45,845 nt of DNA from Pelagicoccus sp. SDUM812005 (lineage in GTDB: Bacteria; Verrucomicrobiota; Verrucomicrobiia; Opitutales; Opitutaceae), in NCBI RefSeq assembly GCF_031127875.1, contig NZ_JARXIA010000032.1:1-45845 (forward strand), read 5' to 3'. Of the stretch, positions 16,679 to 25,036 are shown piece after piece. Position 1 is the stretch's first letter, and each line of letters opens with the position of its first letter. The notes below the pieces were generated by a model. The model saw nothing but the letters and a program-made list of their open reading frames with translations. It did no database searches and was not told the DNA's origin. A program made the position numbers and the translations under genes.

Positions 16679-17614
16679 ATGAACAAACCAGTCTTTTTCG
16701 ATCTGCAGGTTAACGGATTTGCAGGCGTTGATTTCCAGTCTCCTGAGCTGACGCTTACTGGCATGCAAGCGGCGGTGGCCGGCCTCGAGCGGCACCGTAC
16801 GCATGGCATCCTTGCGACGCTGATAACGGACTCGGTCGAGGCTCTCTGCCGCAAGCTCGAGAATCTGGAGGCCTTGCGGAAACAGGATTCTCGCGTAGCT
16901 GCCATGGTCAAGGGCTACCACTTGGAAGGGCCTTGGATTTCCACGGAAGCGGGCTTCCACGGAGCCCACTCCAAGGAACTGGCCTGTCCCGCGCGCTTGG
17001 AGGATTTCCAACGGCTCTTCGACGCCTCCGGTGGAAATTTGAAACTGATCACCCTTGCCCCTGAGGTGGAGGGGACGATCGAGGCAATCTCGTCGGCAGT
17101 GACGCAGGGGGTGCGTATCGGGCTAGGCCATACCAACGCGGGCGCGGATTCGATCGACGCAGCAATTCAAGCGGGGGCCACTTTGGCGACCCATCTAGGG
17201 AACGCGGTGCCTTTGGAGATTCATCGCCATGACAACGTCGTCCAGCGCTTGCTCGCTCGAGACGAGCTGATCGCTTGCCTGATCCCGGACAAGATCCATT
17301 TGCCGGCGTTTGTCTTGCAAAACTTCTTCCGAGCCAAGCCTCAGGGGAAGGTCTTTTTCACGACGGACTGCATGGCCGCTGCAGGCATGCCGCCAGGACT
17401 GTATTCATTGGCAGGATACGAGCTAGAGGTAGGCGAAGACGGAATCGTTCACCTGCCGGGAGACGATCGTTTCGCGGGATCGTCGCTGACCATGGATGCG
17501 GCCTACCGAAACGTCATAGATTGTTTGGGTCTGGAGGAAGGTGCTGCGGAAGCGATGTGTTCCAGCCTTCCAGCGGAGCATTTCGGCATCCGCGTGCAGG
17601 CCCCCGATTGCTAG
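16679..17614 (+). CDS. nagA: N-acetylglucosamine-6-phosphate deacetylase
   Basis: A 311-residue metal-dependent amidohydrolase that removes acetate from GlcNAc-6-phosphate. Family motifs are present: D8-x-Q10-x-N12-G13, metal ligand E83 (HLEGPW), H151 (GHTNA), H172 (THLGNA) and catalytic D230 (TTDCMAAAG). It is short for the family, usually about 380 residues. It starts directly at the first barrel strand, so the N-terminal part of the small beta-sandwich is missing, and the C-terminal part looks reduced. ATG 16679 is 18 bases after the propeller stop, and no credible upstream start restores the missing domain. It is followed 12 bases later by nagB, matching the deacetylase-deaminase order. 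Confidence 0.88.
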   Translation: MNKPVFFDLQVNGFAGVDFQSPELTLTGMQAAVAGLERHRTHGILATLITDSVEALCRKLENLEALRKQDSRVAAMVKGYHLEGPWISTEAGFHGAHSKELACPARLEDFQRLFDASGGNLKLITLAPEVEGTIEAISSAVTQGVRIGLGHTNAGADSIDAAIQAGATLATHLGNAVPLEIHRHDNVVQRLLARDELIACLIPDKIHLPAFVLQNFFRAKPQGKVFFTTDCMAAAGMPPGLYSLAGYELEVGEDGIVHLPGDDRFAGSSLTMDAAYRNVIDCLGLEEGAAEAMCSSLPAEHFGIRVQAPDC

Positions 17615-17626
17615 CAAGAAATTACA

Positions 17627-18409
17627 ATGAACAAACTGCTTAAGGAAATGGACAGCGGAAAGCTGAAGCTCGGCGTATATGCGTCGCGGAGAGATATGGG
17701 CGAGGCTGCGGCCGCCTATGTAACGAGCCTGCTCGAGGACCAGCTAAAGCAAAAGGAAGCGCTGCGCATCGTAGTGGGGAGCGCACCTTCGCAGGACGAG
17801 TTTTTCGCTTCGCTGACGAAGCCGGAAAATCGCGACCGCGTGGATTGGTCCCGTATCGAGGTTTTCCATATGGACGAATACATGGGGCTGTCGGCTAGCC
17901 ACGAACAGAGCTTTCGCCGCTACCAGCAGGAGCACTTCCTGAAGTTCGTATCCGTGAAAGCCTTTCACGAAATCCGCGGCGAATGCGCGGATCCCGAGGA
18001 GGAGTGCGCCCGCCTGAATCAACTGCTGGCGGAAAAGCCGATCGATCTCGTCTGCCTCGGCTTCGGAGAAAACGGGCACCTTGCCTTCAACGATCCTCCG
18101 GCTCCGTTCGACGAGCCTCGCTGGGCGAAATTGGTAAGCTTGGATGCCGCATGTCGGCAGCAGCAAGTGAACGACGGTTGCTTTCCGAACATAGACGCGG
18201 TGCCGACCCAGGCCATCAGCTTGAGCATGCGCGTGTTTAGGGAGGCCCGTTTCTTGAGCGGTGTGATTCCTGCGAAGACGAAGGCCAAGGCGGTCGCAGC
18301 AGCGGTGCAAGGCCCAATCGGCGAACACTGTCCCGCGACGCTTTGCCGTATCCACGGCAACGCGCGCTTGTTCTTGGAACCGGACTCAGCCTCCTTGCTG
18401 AAGTTCTAG
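17627..18409 (+). CDS. nagB: Glucosamine-6-phosphate deaminase
   Basis: A 260-residue isomerase/deaminase that turns glucosamine-6-phosphate into fructose-6-phosphate and ammonia. Signatures: FHMDEYMGL with D83 as catalytic base, GFGENGHLAFND (145-156) with H151, and the C-terminal TLCRIHGNARLFLEPDSAS. The acidic residue after AFN is Asp rather than the usual Glu, a conservative change. It ends the plus-strand operon that began at 9684 and gives an amino-sugar exit into glycolysis. It converges with the symporter gene, leaving 10 bases between stops. Confidence 0.9.
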   Translation: MNKLLKEMDSGKLKLGVYASRRDMGEAAAAYVTSLLEDQLKQKEALRIVVGSAPSQDEFFASLTKPENRDRVDWSRIEVFHMDEYMGLSASHEQSFRRYQQEHFLKFVSVKAFHEIRGECADPEEECARLNQLLAEKPIDLVCLGFGENGHLAFNDPPAPFDEPRWAKLVSLDAACRQQQVNDGCFPNIDAVPTQAISLSMRVFREARFLSGVIPAKTKAKAVAAAVQGPIGEHCPATLCRIHGNARLFLEPDSASLLKF

Positions 18410-18412
18410 GGA

Positions 18413-18434
18413 GCTGCCGTTAGGAACCGGCAGC
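18413..18434. terminator. Possible shared hairpin at convergent gene ends
   Basis: A 7-base perfect stem (GCTGCCG 18413-18419, CGGCAGC 18428-18434) spans the end of the symporter gene, directly after nagB. There is no T-run on either side, so factor-independent termination is doubtful. Confidence 0.3.
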
Positions 18435-20129
18435 GACCCAATAGAGGCTGCCGACGATCGAAGCTACGCAGAGCCAGCCTGCCGCAAACCCGATGACCGA
18501 GCGCTTGCTGGGCAGGCTGAGCTCAAACTCCGAATTGGGGAAGAGGGTCTTGCGTGGGAGGGTGGCGACTCCCTCGGGAAGGGTGCAAGGCGGGGCGTCG
18601 TTGTTCTCCTCTTGCAGGACCGGGGTACGCTGCAGGGCGTAGTAGCGCTCCAGCTTTTCGCTGGGAGTGCGTTGCGTGCAGAGGCTGGTGACGATGCCCA
18701 CCAGGAAGCCGATGCTCAGGTAGAGGGTCATTTGCCACGGGAGGTAGACGGCAGGTCCGGCCTCGCCTTCGACGACCAAGCGGACGTTCTCTGCGAAGTC
18801 GAACTGAGAGAGCCAGTTGGCGAAGAAGGCTTGGGAGGTAATCCACCAGACCATGAGGGCGGAAAGGGTCGAGGTCCACGCCGCGGCGGAAGTCGCCCGG
18901 CGCCAGAAGAGCCCTAGCCAGAAGGCGATGCCCATCATGGGGCCGATCTTCCAGAGGAACTCCAGGCCTTCGATAACGTCGGAAAGCGAATAGGCGTAGA
19001 TCACGCCGAGCAGCACTACCAGCACGGACATGATCCGGGCGGCCCAGAGGTAGTGCGTATCCGACATCTTGGGACGGAAAGGTTTGTAGATGTTTTCCGT
19101 GAAGAGGGCGGAGGCCGAGATCATGAAGGAGTCGCAAGAGCTCATGACGGAGGCCAGCAAGGTCGCGATGAAGAGTCCCAGCATGCCTGGCATGATCTGC
19201 GGGAAGAATTCGCGCGAGAGCATACCGTAGAGGTGGTCAGGATTGATTTGCTGTCCGGTATAGTATGCGATTCCGGCAAGGCCGGTTAGGCACCAAGCGA
19301 CGGTGCAGAACCGTTTGGTGAAGCTTCCCACCACGAAACCGAACTGGCCTTCCCGTTCTGTCTTGCCCGCCGCGCAACTCGAAAGGATGTGAGGTTGGGT
19401 GACGATTCCGATCAGGCCGTTGACCGCAATGGCAACGATGTAGAAGATCCCGATTTCGCTGGGGGCAACCAGCGAGAACACTTGCGGATCCGCGATGGTC
19501 TCACGCACTCCCTGCAGGCCACCCGTGGCGTTGAGCACGAAGGGCAGGAGGAGGAAGGAGAAGATGATGGTCATGATCCCTTGAACGAAATCGGTGACGA
19601 TCGCTCCCCCTAAACCGCCCGCTGTGCCGTAGGCCACGAAGAGGATGGTCATGGCGATGATGGCGATGCCCGGGGAAATGCTGCCGCCGCTGGCTCCCGA
19701 GATGACGGCGCCGGATCCTTTGAGCATCAGACCAATGGTTGTAACCATCATTCCAATACTGATCAGGGAATACAGCATGGCTACGCTTCGATTGTAGCGA
19801 AGCTCGAAAATGTCCGCGGTGGTTAGGGCCCGGAAGCGCCGCATCATGGGAGCGATCAGCCAATAGAAGGGGGTCCCGAAGAGATAGAGCCACTGGTACC
19901 ATATTCCGGAAAGCCCATTGGTATAGGTTTTGGAGGCCACGCTGACAGCTTGGTCGGAATGGGTACCGGAGCCGAAGGCATGCATGGTCATCATCCATTT
20001 TCCGAAGCGTCGCGGCATGATAAAGTCGCTCATGCCTTTGATCTTTCGCATGGAAAGAGTACCGAGCAGGGTGACTGCTACGAGGTAGACGATGAGGACG
20101 AGGAGATTGAAGAACCCGATTCCGAGCAT
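18420..20129 (-). CDS. Sodium:solute symporter (SSS family)
   Basis: A 569-residue inner-membrane transporter with about 13 hydrophobic segments, starting with FFNLLVLIVYLVAVTLLGT at the N-terminus. SSS-family features include the conserved region around ELRYNRSVAMLYSL and a Gly/Ser-rich stretch GSGAVISGASGGSISPG. The family takes up sugars, proline, betaine, acetate or similar solutes with Na+. It is the last gene of the minus-strand corrinoid operon, 6 bases after the M23-like gene, so it is the best candidate importer of the methylated substrate. It could alternatively feed the facing nagAB operon. Specificity cannot be read. Confidence 0.88.
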   Translation of the reverse strand: MLGIGFFNLLVLIVYLVAVTLLGTLSMRKIKGMSDFIMPRRFGKWMMTMHAFGSGTHSDQAVSVASKTYTNGLSGIWYQWLYLFGTPFYWLIAPMMRRFRALTTADIFELRYNRSVAMLYSLISIGMMVTTIGLMLKGSGAVISGASGGSISPGIAIIAMTILFVAYGTAGGLGGAIVTDFVQGIMTIIFSFLLLPFVLNATGGLQGVRETIADPQVFSLVAPSEIGIFYIVAIAVNGLIGIVTQPHILSSCAAGKTEREGQFGFVVGSFTKRFCTVAWCLTGLAGIAYYTGQQINPDHLYGMLSREFFPQIMPGMLGLFIATLLASVMSSCDSFMISASALFTENIYKPFRPKMSDTHYLWAARIMSVLVVLLGVIYAYSLSDVIEGLEFLWKIGPMMGIAFWLGLFWRRATSAAAWTSTLSALMVWWITSQAFFANWLSQFDFAENVRLVVEGEAGPAVYLPWQMTLYLSIGFLVGIVTSLCTQRTPSEKLERYYALQRTPVLQEENNDAPPCTLPEGVATLPRKTLFPNSEFELSLPSKRSVIGFAAGWLCVASIVGSLYWVAAGS

Positions 20130-20135
20130 AGTATT

Positions 20136-21098
20136 TTAGATGTTCGCGTTAGCGTATTCGATGAGAGAGATGGTATCGACTAGGAACTTGAATCCGTAGC
20201 CGCTGAGCTCCAGCGTGGAGGGAATTTGAAGGTTTCCGGTGTATTCAATTTTCCACAACTCGCGGTTGTTCGATACTAAGATGCTATCGGAATCCGTAAG
20301 CTCCTTGGCGGCTTCAGCGTTTTTCGCGTTGAGGGATTGGATGCCCGGGAAGGCTCGTGCCAGGACTCTGCGGATTGCTGCCCGATCATCCCTGCTGGAA
20401 CCGGTGCTGACGAGGCGAGCGATGGGGGACTTGGCCTCGCTTCCGATGATGAATTGGGCCGCTCTCACTTCAGGCGCAACCAGAGACAGCGGATCCAAGT
20501 AGTGGAGCTTGCCGGAACTTTCCCATTGCAGCCAATGATCGAAGGTGACCGAACTGTCTGGCGTGGCGACCAGGTCCTCGTTGAGGAACGCTGTCGATAC
20601 GTGCAGGTGGGAGGCCGTAACCGATTTGAGGTTGTCGGAGCGCTTTATGGTTCCCAGGTTTTGACCCAGCTCGACCGCACTGCCTACGGGAGCCGCTTGG
20701 CTATCGATGTGGGAGTATTGGACGAGGAAGCGGTATCCCTGCGATTGGTAGTCGCTGGCGACGATAAGGGTGTCGCCCACAAGATCATCGAAGCGCCACA
20801 GCACGCGGCCGCGCAGCAGGGTGGAGACCCCGAGACCTTGCAAGCCCGCTTGGAACGGTCGCGTATCCACTTTTTGGGCAAGCGCGAAGTCGAGGCCTTC
20901 GTGGGGACCGCCTCCGTAGGAATCGTAGCGGGTTTTAGAGGTGTCACCCCACCAAATGTTAGGGCTGGCGAATTCCATGCCCGGGCGGATGACCCATTTC
21001 TCTACCGTTGGTTTCCCCAGTTTTTGAATACCGGACGTGAACTCCTTGCCGATCGCGCAGCGGAGCGCCTCTTCGTTGAGTTGGATGAGGGAAGACAT
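20136..21098 (-). CDS. Cytosolic LytM/M23-peptidase-like protein in corrinoid operon
   Basis: A 320-residue protein with the metal-site pattern of M23 (LytM) zinc peptidases: H66-x3-D70 (PHEGLDFA), H130 (QYSHID) and H164-x-H166 (ASHLHVS). M23 enzymes normally cut peptidoglycan cross-bridges outside the cell. This one has no signal peptide or membrane anchor visible, and it sits 4 bases after the corrinoid activator and 6 before the symporter, so it is fully embedded in a methyl-transfer operon. The C-terminal part (about 225-320) is not part of the peptidase fold and I do not recognise it. The start ATG at 21096-21098 is the only good one. Its role may be unrelated to cell wall; metal binding or hydrolysis of the imported compound are guesses. 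Confidence 0.65.
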   Translation of the reverse strand: MSSLIQLNEEALRCAIGKEFTSGIQKLGKPTVEKWVIRPGMEFASPNIWWGDTSKTRYDSYGGGPHEGLDFALAQKVDTRPFQAGLQGLGVSTLLRGRVLWRFDDLVGDTLIVASDYQSQGYRFLVQYSHIDSQAAPVGSAVELGQNLGTIKRSDNLKSVTASHLHVSTAFLNEDLVATPDSSVTFDHWLQWESSGKLHYLDPLSLVAPEVRAAQFIIGSEAKSPIARLVSTGSSRDDRAAIRRVLARAFPGIQSLNAKNAEAAKELTDSDSILVSNNRELWKIEYTGNLQIPSTLELSGYGFKFLVDTISLIEYANANI

Positions 21099-21102
21099 TC
21101 GC

Positions 21103-22857
21103 TTAGGCCCTTCTGCGTTCCGAGCTAGTCCGAGTCCGCTCGATGCGAGACTCCGGGAACTCCAGGGTGAGGTGCGGGATGAAGAGCGCGTTGATGAAAT
21201 CGTTTTGGAAGGATTCCTGGGCGTTGAGCTCCACCCATTCCAGCTTGTCGATGAGGGAACGCACGGTGTGCTTGGCGTTGCGGTCGATCGCGTAATGGAT
21301 GGCGCCTTTGAGAGACGCGTTGCCGCAGGGCGAAACCTTTTTGGGATCGAGCGGGGGGATGAGCCCGATGTCGATCATGTCCGGTACGCGCACGCGCTTG
21401 CCGAAGTTGCCGGCGAGGTGGAGTTGCACGATATCGAATACATCGATTCCCGCGACCTTGGCCATGGTGATGATACCGGAAAACACGGCTGCCTTTGCCT
21501 GCAGGAAGTTGCTGATGTCGTCCTCGCTCAGGTACACGTCCTCGGTGAAGGCGTAGACGCGTTGCGATTGGCCCAGCAGTTCTCGGGTTTCGACCTTATC
21601 GTGTCGACGAGTGTAGCGCCCCTTCTTGCGTAGGATGCGAGCGCGGTAGGCCGCTGCCACGAAAGAGATGATGCCGGATCCGCAAAGTCCAATGGCAGGC
21701 TGGTCTCCGATGGTCGAGTAGCGGAGTTCTCCGCCTTCCTCCCAGACGTGGTCGATGGCTCCGGGGATGGCGCTGACGCCGCAGGGGAAGCCGCCGCCTT
21801 CGAAGGAAGGGCCAGCAGGGACAGCGGTGCAGAGGAGCCGCCCTTCGCTCTTGAAAGCCATTTCCGCATTGGTTCCAAGGTCTACGAAAAGCGTATTGTC
21901 CGGCAGGCTTTCGAAATCCAACAGGGTGAGACCGCTGATGATGTCGCCGCCGAGGTAGGCGCTTTGGGAAGGAACGAACTCCAGCTGCCTTCCCGGTAGG
22001 CGGTAGTCGGCGGCCGGGCGAGGCGAGGGAGCGAAGTCGACTCCATTGAAGGGCCAGCCACCCATTCCCGTGGGATCGAGACCGAGCAGGATATGGATCA
22101 TTGGCGAATTTCCAGAGAGTACGGTGTTTAGTACTTGATCGCTGGATACACCGTTGTCGCGTAGGAGCGACTTAAGGAGAGGGGCAAGCGAACGCTTTAG
22201 GCCCAGCTCCTGCATCTCGGCGAGCAATTCCGGTGTATGGCAAAAGGCGATACGCGCGACTAGGTCTTCGGAGTAGGCGTATTGACCGTTGAGCCGCCCC
22301 CGGGAGTCGACCAGTTCGCGCTTCTCCAGATCGATCAAGGTGGCAGCCAAGGTGGTGGTGCCGATATCGACCGCCAGGGCGTAGCATTTGCGGTTCTCCC
22401 CTTTGGCGATGCATTGGGCTTGGCCGTCGAAGCAGGCCAGCTCGACTGGGCCTTCGAAGTCAGAGCTCGTGGTTCCGTCGAAGAAATGGGGAGCAAGGGT
22501 GAGGCCCTGCGGCAAGGCAGATTCGATGCGCTGGCGGTTGGATCGATTCGGATGCTCTTCGGAAGGGGGCACCGTAACGCTCTCGCAGGTCCAGCGGGGG
22601 GATTCGCAAATGAGGCCGTCCTCGATGGTGCTCAGGTCGATGGAAATGTTGGCGCTGGAGGCGGCCGACTCGGGAACGGTGATGTCGTAGGACCCCGCTT
22701 CGACCTCGGTCTGGCAGGCCAGTACGGGCTGGCCATCGAGAATGACGCGGCAGGTCTTGCAGGAACCGTGTCCGCCGCAGGACATCTTGAGGGGAATGCG
22801 CTGCTCCCTCAGGTGAGTGGAGAGGGTGCAAGGCGTGGCTATGTCGACTTTATGCAT
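21103..22857 (-). CDS. Corrinoid activation protein: 2Fe-2S ferredoxin plus ASKHA domain (DUF4445)
   Basis: A 584-residue reductive activator of corrinoid-dependent enzymes (RACE/RACo type). Family knowledge: it uses ATP and an electron from its [2Fe-2S] cluster to return inactive Co(II) corrinoid to Co(I). The N-terminal ferredoxin has C27, C33, C36 (CGGHGSCKTC) and C48. The C-terminal two thirds is the sugar-kinase/actin-like ATPase: VDIGTTTLAATLID, VLSGNSPMIHILLG, FVDLGTNAEMAF and IGLCGSGIISFVA. It is closer to the 2Fe-2S form than to RamA, which carries C-terminal 4Fe-4S clusters. It follows the methyltransferase gene by 4 bases. Its partner should be the corrinoid domain encoded at 25037. 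Confidence 0.9.
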   Translation of the reverse strand: MHKVDIATPCTLSTHLREQRIPLKMSCGGHGSCKTCRVILDGQPVLACQTEVEAGSYDITVPESAASSANISIDLSTIEDGLICESPRWTCESVTVPPSEEHPNRSNRQRIESALPQGLTLAPHFFDGTTSSDFEGPVELACFDGQAQCIAKGENRKCYALAVDIGTTTLAATLIDLEKRELVDSRGRLNGQYAYSEDLVARIAFCHTPELLAEMQELGLKRSLAPLLKSLLRDNGVSSDQVLNTVLSGNSPMIHILLGLDPTGMGGWPFNGVDFAPSPRPAADYRLPGRQLEFVPSQSAYLGGDIISGLTLLDFESLPDNTLFVDLGTNAEMAFKSEGRLLCTAVPAGPSFEGGGFPCGVSAIPGAIDHVWEEGGELRYSTIGDQPAIGLCGSGIISFVAAAYRARILRKKGRYTRRHDKVETRELLGQSQRVYAFTEDVYLSEDDISNFLQAKAAVFSGIITMAKVAGIDVFDIVQLHLAGNFGKRVRVPDMIDIGLIPPLDPKKVSPCGNASLKGAIHYAIDRNAKHTVRSLIDKLEWVELNAQESFQNDFINALFIPHLTLEFPESRIERTRTSSERRRA

Positions 22858-22861
22858 CAGC

Positions 22862-23752
22862 TTACTTTGCCTGTGCGGCTTCGAGGGCGCGCTTTTCGGC
22901 TCGCGTTTCCTTGATGTACTTCATGCCCAGCTTGTCGGCGCCGGTGACCGTATCGGCAGTGAGCATGGCCCATTTGAGTGCGGGGTGGGTGATGTCGGTG
23001 ATGGGCGCGTTCATTCCGTTGTAGATCGCGATCGCGAGGTAGTAGGCGTCGAGCGTCTTTCGCTTGGGCATGCCGAAGCTTACGTTGGAGGCGCCGAGGG
23101 TGATATTCGCGTTCAGCTTCTCGCGAATAAACCGCATCGTATCCATCGTACAACGACCCGCTCCGACATCGGTGGCGACGCCGATGGCGATGCAGTCGAA
23201 GATGAAGTCGTCGATGCCAAATCCGTACTTCTTGCCTTCCTCTAGGATCTTGAAGGCGCAATTGAGCCGGCCTTCCGCGGTGTAGGGAATGCCATCGTCG
23301 TCCGCTGTCATCGCTACCATGGCGGCGCCGTGCTTCTTGGCGATGGGGAAGATCTCGTCCATCTTTTCCTGCTCGCCGGAAATGGAGTTGATCAGGCAGC
23401 GCCCTTCCGCCTTTTCCAAGGCGGCGTCGAGGGCGGCGGGATCGCCGAAGTCGATGGAGAGCGGGCAATCCACTCGCGAGCGAATCGCGGTAACGGCGAT
23501 GGGAAGCAGCACCTTTTCCGGGATGTCGAGCCCGACCATGTTGACGTTGATCACGCCTGCTCCCGCTTCGTATTGGGCCACGGCTCGGTTGACGACTTCG
23601 TCCCATTCTCCGCGAGCCACGGTTTCGCGAACCTTCTTGTAGCCGAGGGCGTTGCAGCGTTCGCCGATGACGACGGTGCGACGATTGGGGGCGATGCGCA
23701 CGCGGTGCGATTTCGAGGAAATGATGGTGGTAGGTATGTTCGTGTCCGACAT
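22862..23752 (-). CDS. DHPS-fold methylcorrinoid:tetrahydrofolate methyltransferase
   Basis: A 296-residue pterin-binding TIM barrel related to AcsE/CmuB/MtrH. Motifs: GERCNALGYKKV (30-41), INVNMVGLDIPEK (68-80), SIDFGDP (99-105), LINSISGEQEK (120-130) and LGASNVSFGMP near the C-terminus. It should move the methyl group between the corrinoid protein and tetrahydrofolate. Compared from memory with AcsE, the Asp of the first motif is Asn69 here and the Asn of the third is Asp104, while the late SNVS Asn is kept, so pterin protonation may be arranged differently. It lies between the MetF-like gene and the corrinoid activator, on one transcript. Confidence 0.85.
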   Translation of the reverse strand: MSDTNIPTTIISSKSHRVRIAPNRRTVVIGERCNALGYKKVRETVARGEWDEVVNRAVAQYEAGAGVINVNMVGLDIPEKVLLPIAVTAIRSRVDCPLSIDFGDPAALDAALEKAEGRCLINSISGEQEKMDEIFPIAKKHGAAMVAMTADDDGIPYTAEGRLNCAFKILEEGKKYGFGIDDFIFDCIAIGVATDVGAGRCTMDTMRFIREKLNANITLGASNVSFGMPKRKTLDAYYLAIAIYNGMNAPITDITHPALKWAMLTADTVTGADKLGMKYIKETRAEKRALEAAQAK

Positions 23753-23776
23753 TGGAGTAGGGTTTAGAGGCTGAGG

Positions 23777-25036
23777 TTAAGTAACGGTATTCAGGGAACG
23801 GAGACGGGCTTGCCGGGCACGATCTCGGATCTGGAGTAGAAATTCGTCGATAAGGTGGGGCGGCATGCCAAAGTTCATGGTGTGCACCCCAGCGGCGCCG
23901 TGTTCGGTGACGCCTTCGGCGATCTCGAAGGCCCAGTCGAGGGCCTTTCGCTGGAAATCTTCCGACTCCATGATGCGGCGCAGGGATTCGTCGACGTAAA
24001 CGCCGGGCAGGCGGCAGAGCACTTCGAAGGCCCGGCGGCTTCCAACGAGGGGGATGGAAGGGATGGTGAGCTTCGGTTCGTTTTCCCGCCCGGCTCGCAG
24101 CTGCTTGTACCACTCCTGAAAAGTGGGAACATGGGTGATGGCCTGCGTCTGGCAAAAGCGGGCGCCTGCCTGGCGCTTGAAATGGAGCCGTTCCACGCTG
24201 ATCGGCATCGGCGTCGAGAAGGGATTGGCGGCGCAGCCGAGATAGGGAGCGACGCCCAGTCGCTGTTGGAAGTCTTCGAGCCGCGTATTGGCAAAATGGA
24301 TCATTTGGGAGCTATCCATCGGAAACCAGCTTTGCTGGTCCACTTTTCGATCCTTTTGCGGGAGCCAATCGCCGGTGAGGAGGAGGAAGTTCTTGTGTCC
24401 GCTGCCGATGGCTTTCTCTAGCTCACGCAGGAAGTCGTCCGCGTGGTGGTCCCTGCCGCAAAACTGGATGATCGATTCGACCTGGTAGGCTTGCACGACC
24501 TCGGCAGTTTCCATCGACGAAAGCGAGGGGATGCCGCCGGCGTTGGTCGTGGTGTTGACGGCGTCGACGTGGTCGGCCACGCGTTCCATAATCTTGTCGA
24601 CGCGGTTTAGCCCTTTGGCGGTCAGGGGAGAGGCGATCTCAAGGGTGACCACGAACTCGCCTCGATACATTTTACGGGCGAGACGTGAGCTCGCCGGAAT
24701 CTCGCTGGTATCCACGAAGTCCTGCGGAAGTCGCGTTTTCCGGTCTTTTCCGTTAACGAAATTAACGTAGCTAGCTGTATTCAAAAGCTTGGGATCCGGG
24801 GGAAGGTGGATGCCGTCTTGCTTTTGCGTCTTCTTTTTTTCGATACGCGTCCAGACGCATTCGATTTCTGGGATCACCTCGCACTTTCCGTCCAAGGTTC
24901 CGCCGCAAGGCCCGTTGCGCAGGCCTTTGGGGCAGTTCATCGGGCAGATGAGCTTGGTATGCGTGAGGATGCATTGGCCGCAGGTTTGGCAGCCAAACGC
25001 TTTCTCCTTAATCCACTTTTCGACCGTGTAAATCAT
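23777..25036 (-). CDS. MetV-MetF fusion: methylenetetrahydrofolate reductase with N-terminal Cys-rich domain
   Basis: A 419-residue protein. Residues 1-65 form the MTHFR_C/MetV-type Cys-rich domain with eight Cys: C16, C19, C22, C31, C35, C44, C52, C60. In acetogens the separate MetV subunit carries iron-sulfur clusters or zinc. Residues about 115-415 are the MetF flavin barrel, with GEFVVTLEI (catalytic Glu region), FCGRDHHADDFLRE and FLLLTGDWLP. In this operon it most likely runs in the oxidative direction, methyl-THF to methylene-THF, but assimilation is also possible. The start ATG (25034-25036) directly abuts the stop of the upstream fusion methyltransferase (25037-25039), which implies coupling. 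The electron acceptor is not encoded nearby. Confidence 0.85.
   Translation of the reverse strand: MIYTVEKWIKEKAFGCQTCGQCILTHTKLICPMNCPKGLRNGPCGGTLDGKCEVIPEIECVWTRIEKKKTQKQDGIHLPPDPKLLNTASYVNFVNGKDRKTRLPQDFVDTSEIPASSRLARKMYRGEFVVTLEIASPLTAKGLNRVDKIMERVADHVDAVNTTTNAGGIPSLSSMETAEVVQAYQVESIIQFCGRDHHADDFLRELEKAIGSGHKNFLLLTGDWLPQKDRKVDQQSWFPMDSSQMIHFANTRLEDFQQRLGVAPYLGCAANPFSTPMPISVERLHFKRQAGARFCQTQAITHVPTFQEWYKQLRAGRENEPKLTIPSIPLVGSRRAFEVLCRLPGVYVDESLRRIMESEDFQRKALDWAFEIAEGVTEHGAAGVHTMNFGMPPHLIDEFLLQIRDRARQARLRSLNTVT

Noticed and set aside
18413-18434. Strong bidirectional terminator between nagB and the symporter
   Set aside because: A 7-base stem exists but lies partly in coding sequence and has no T-run on either side, so it is kept only as a weak feature.
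20136-21098. Cell-wall endopeptidase
   Set aside because: The metal motif fits, but there is no export signal and the operon is about methyl transfer, so the cell-wall role is not assumed.
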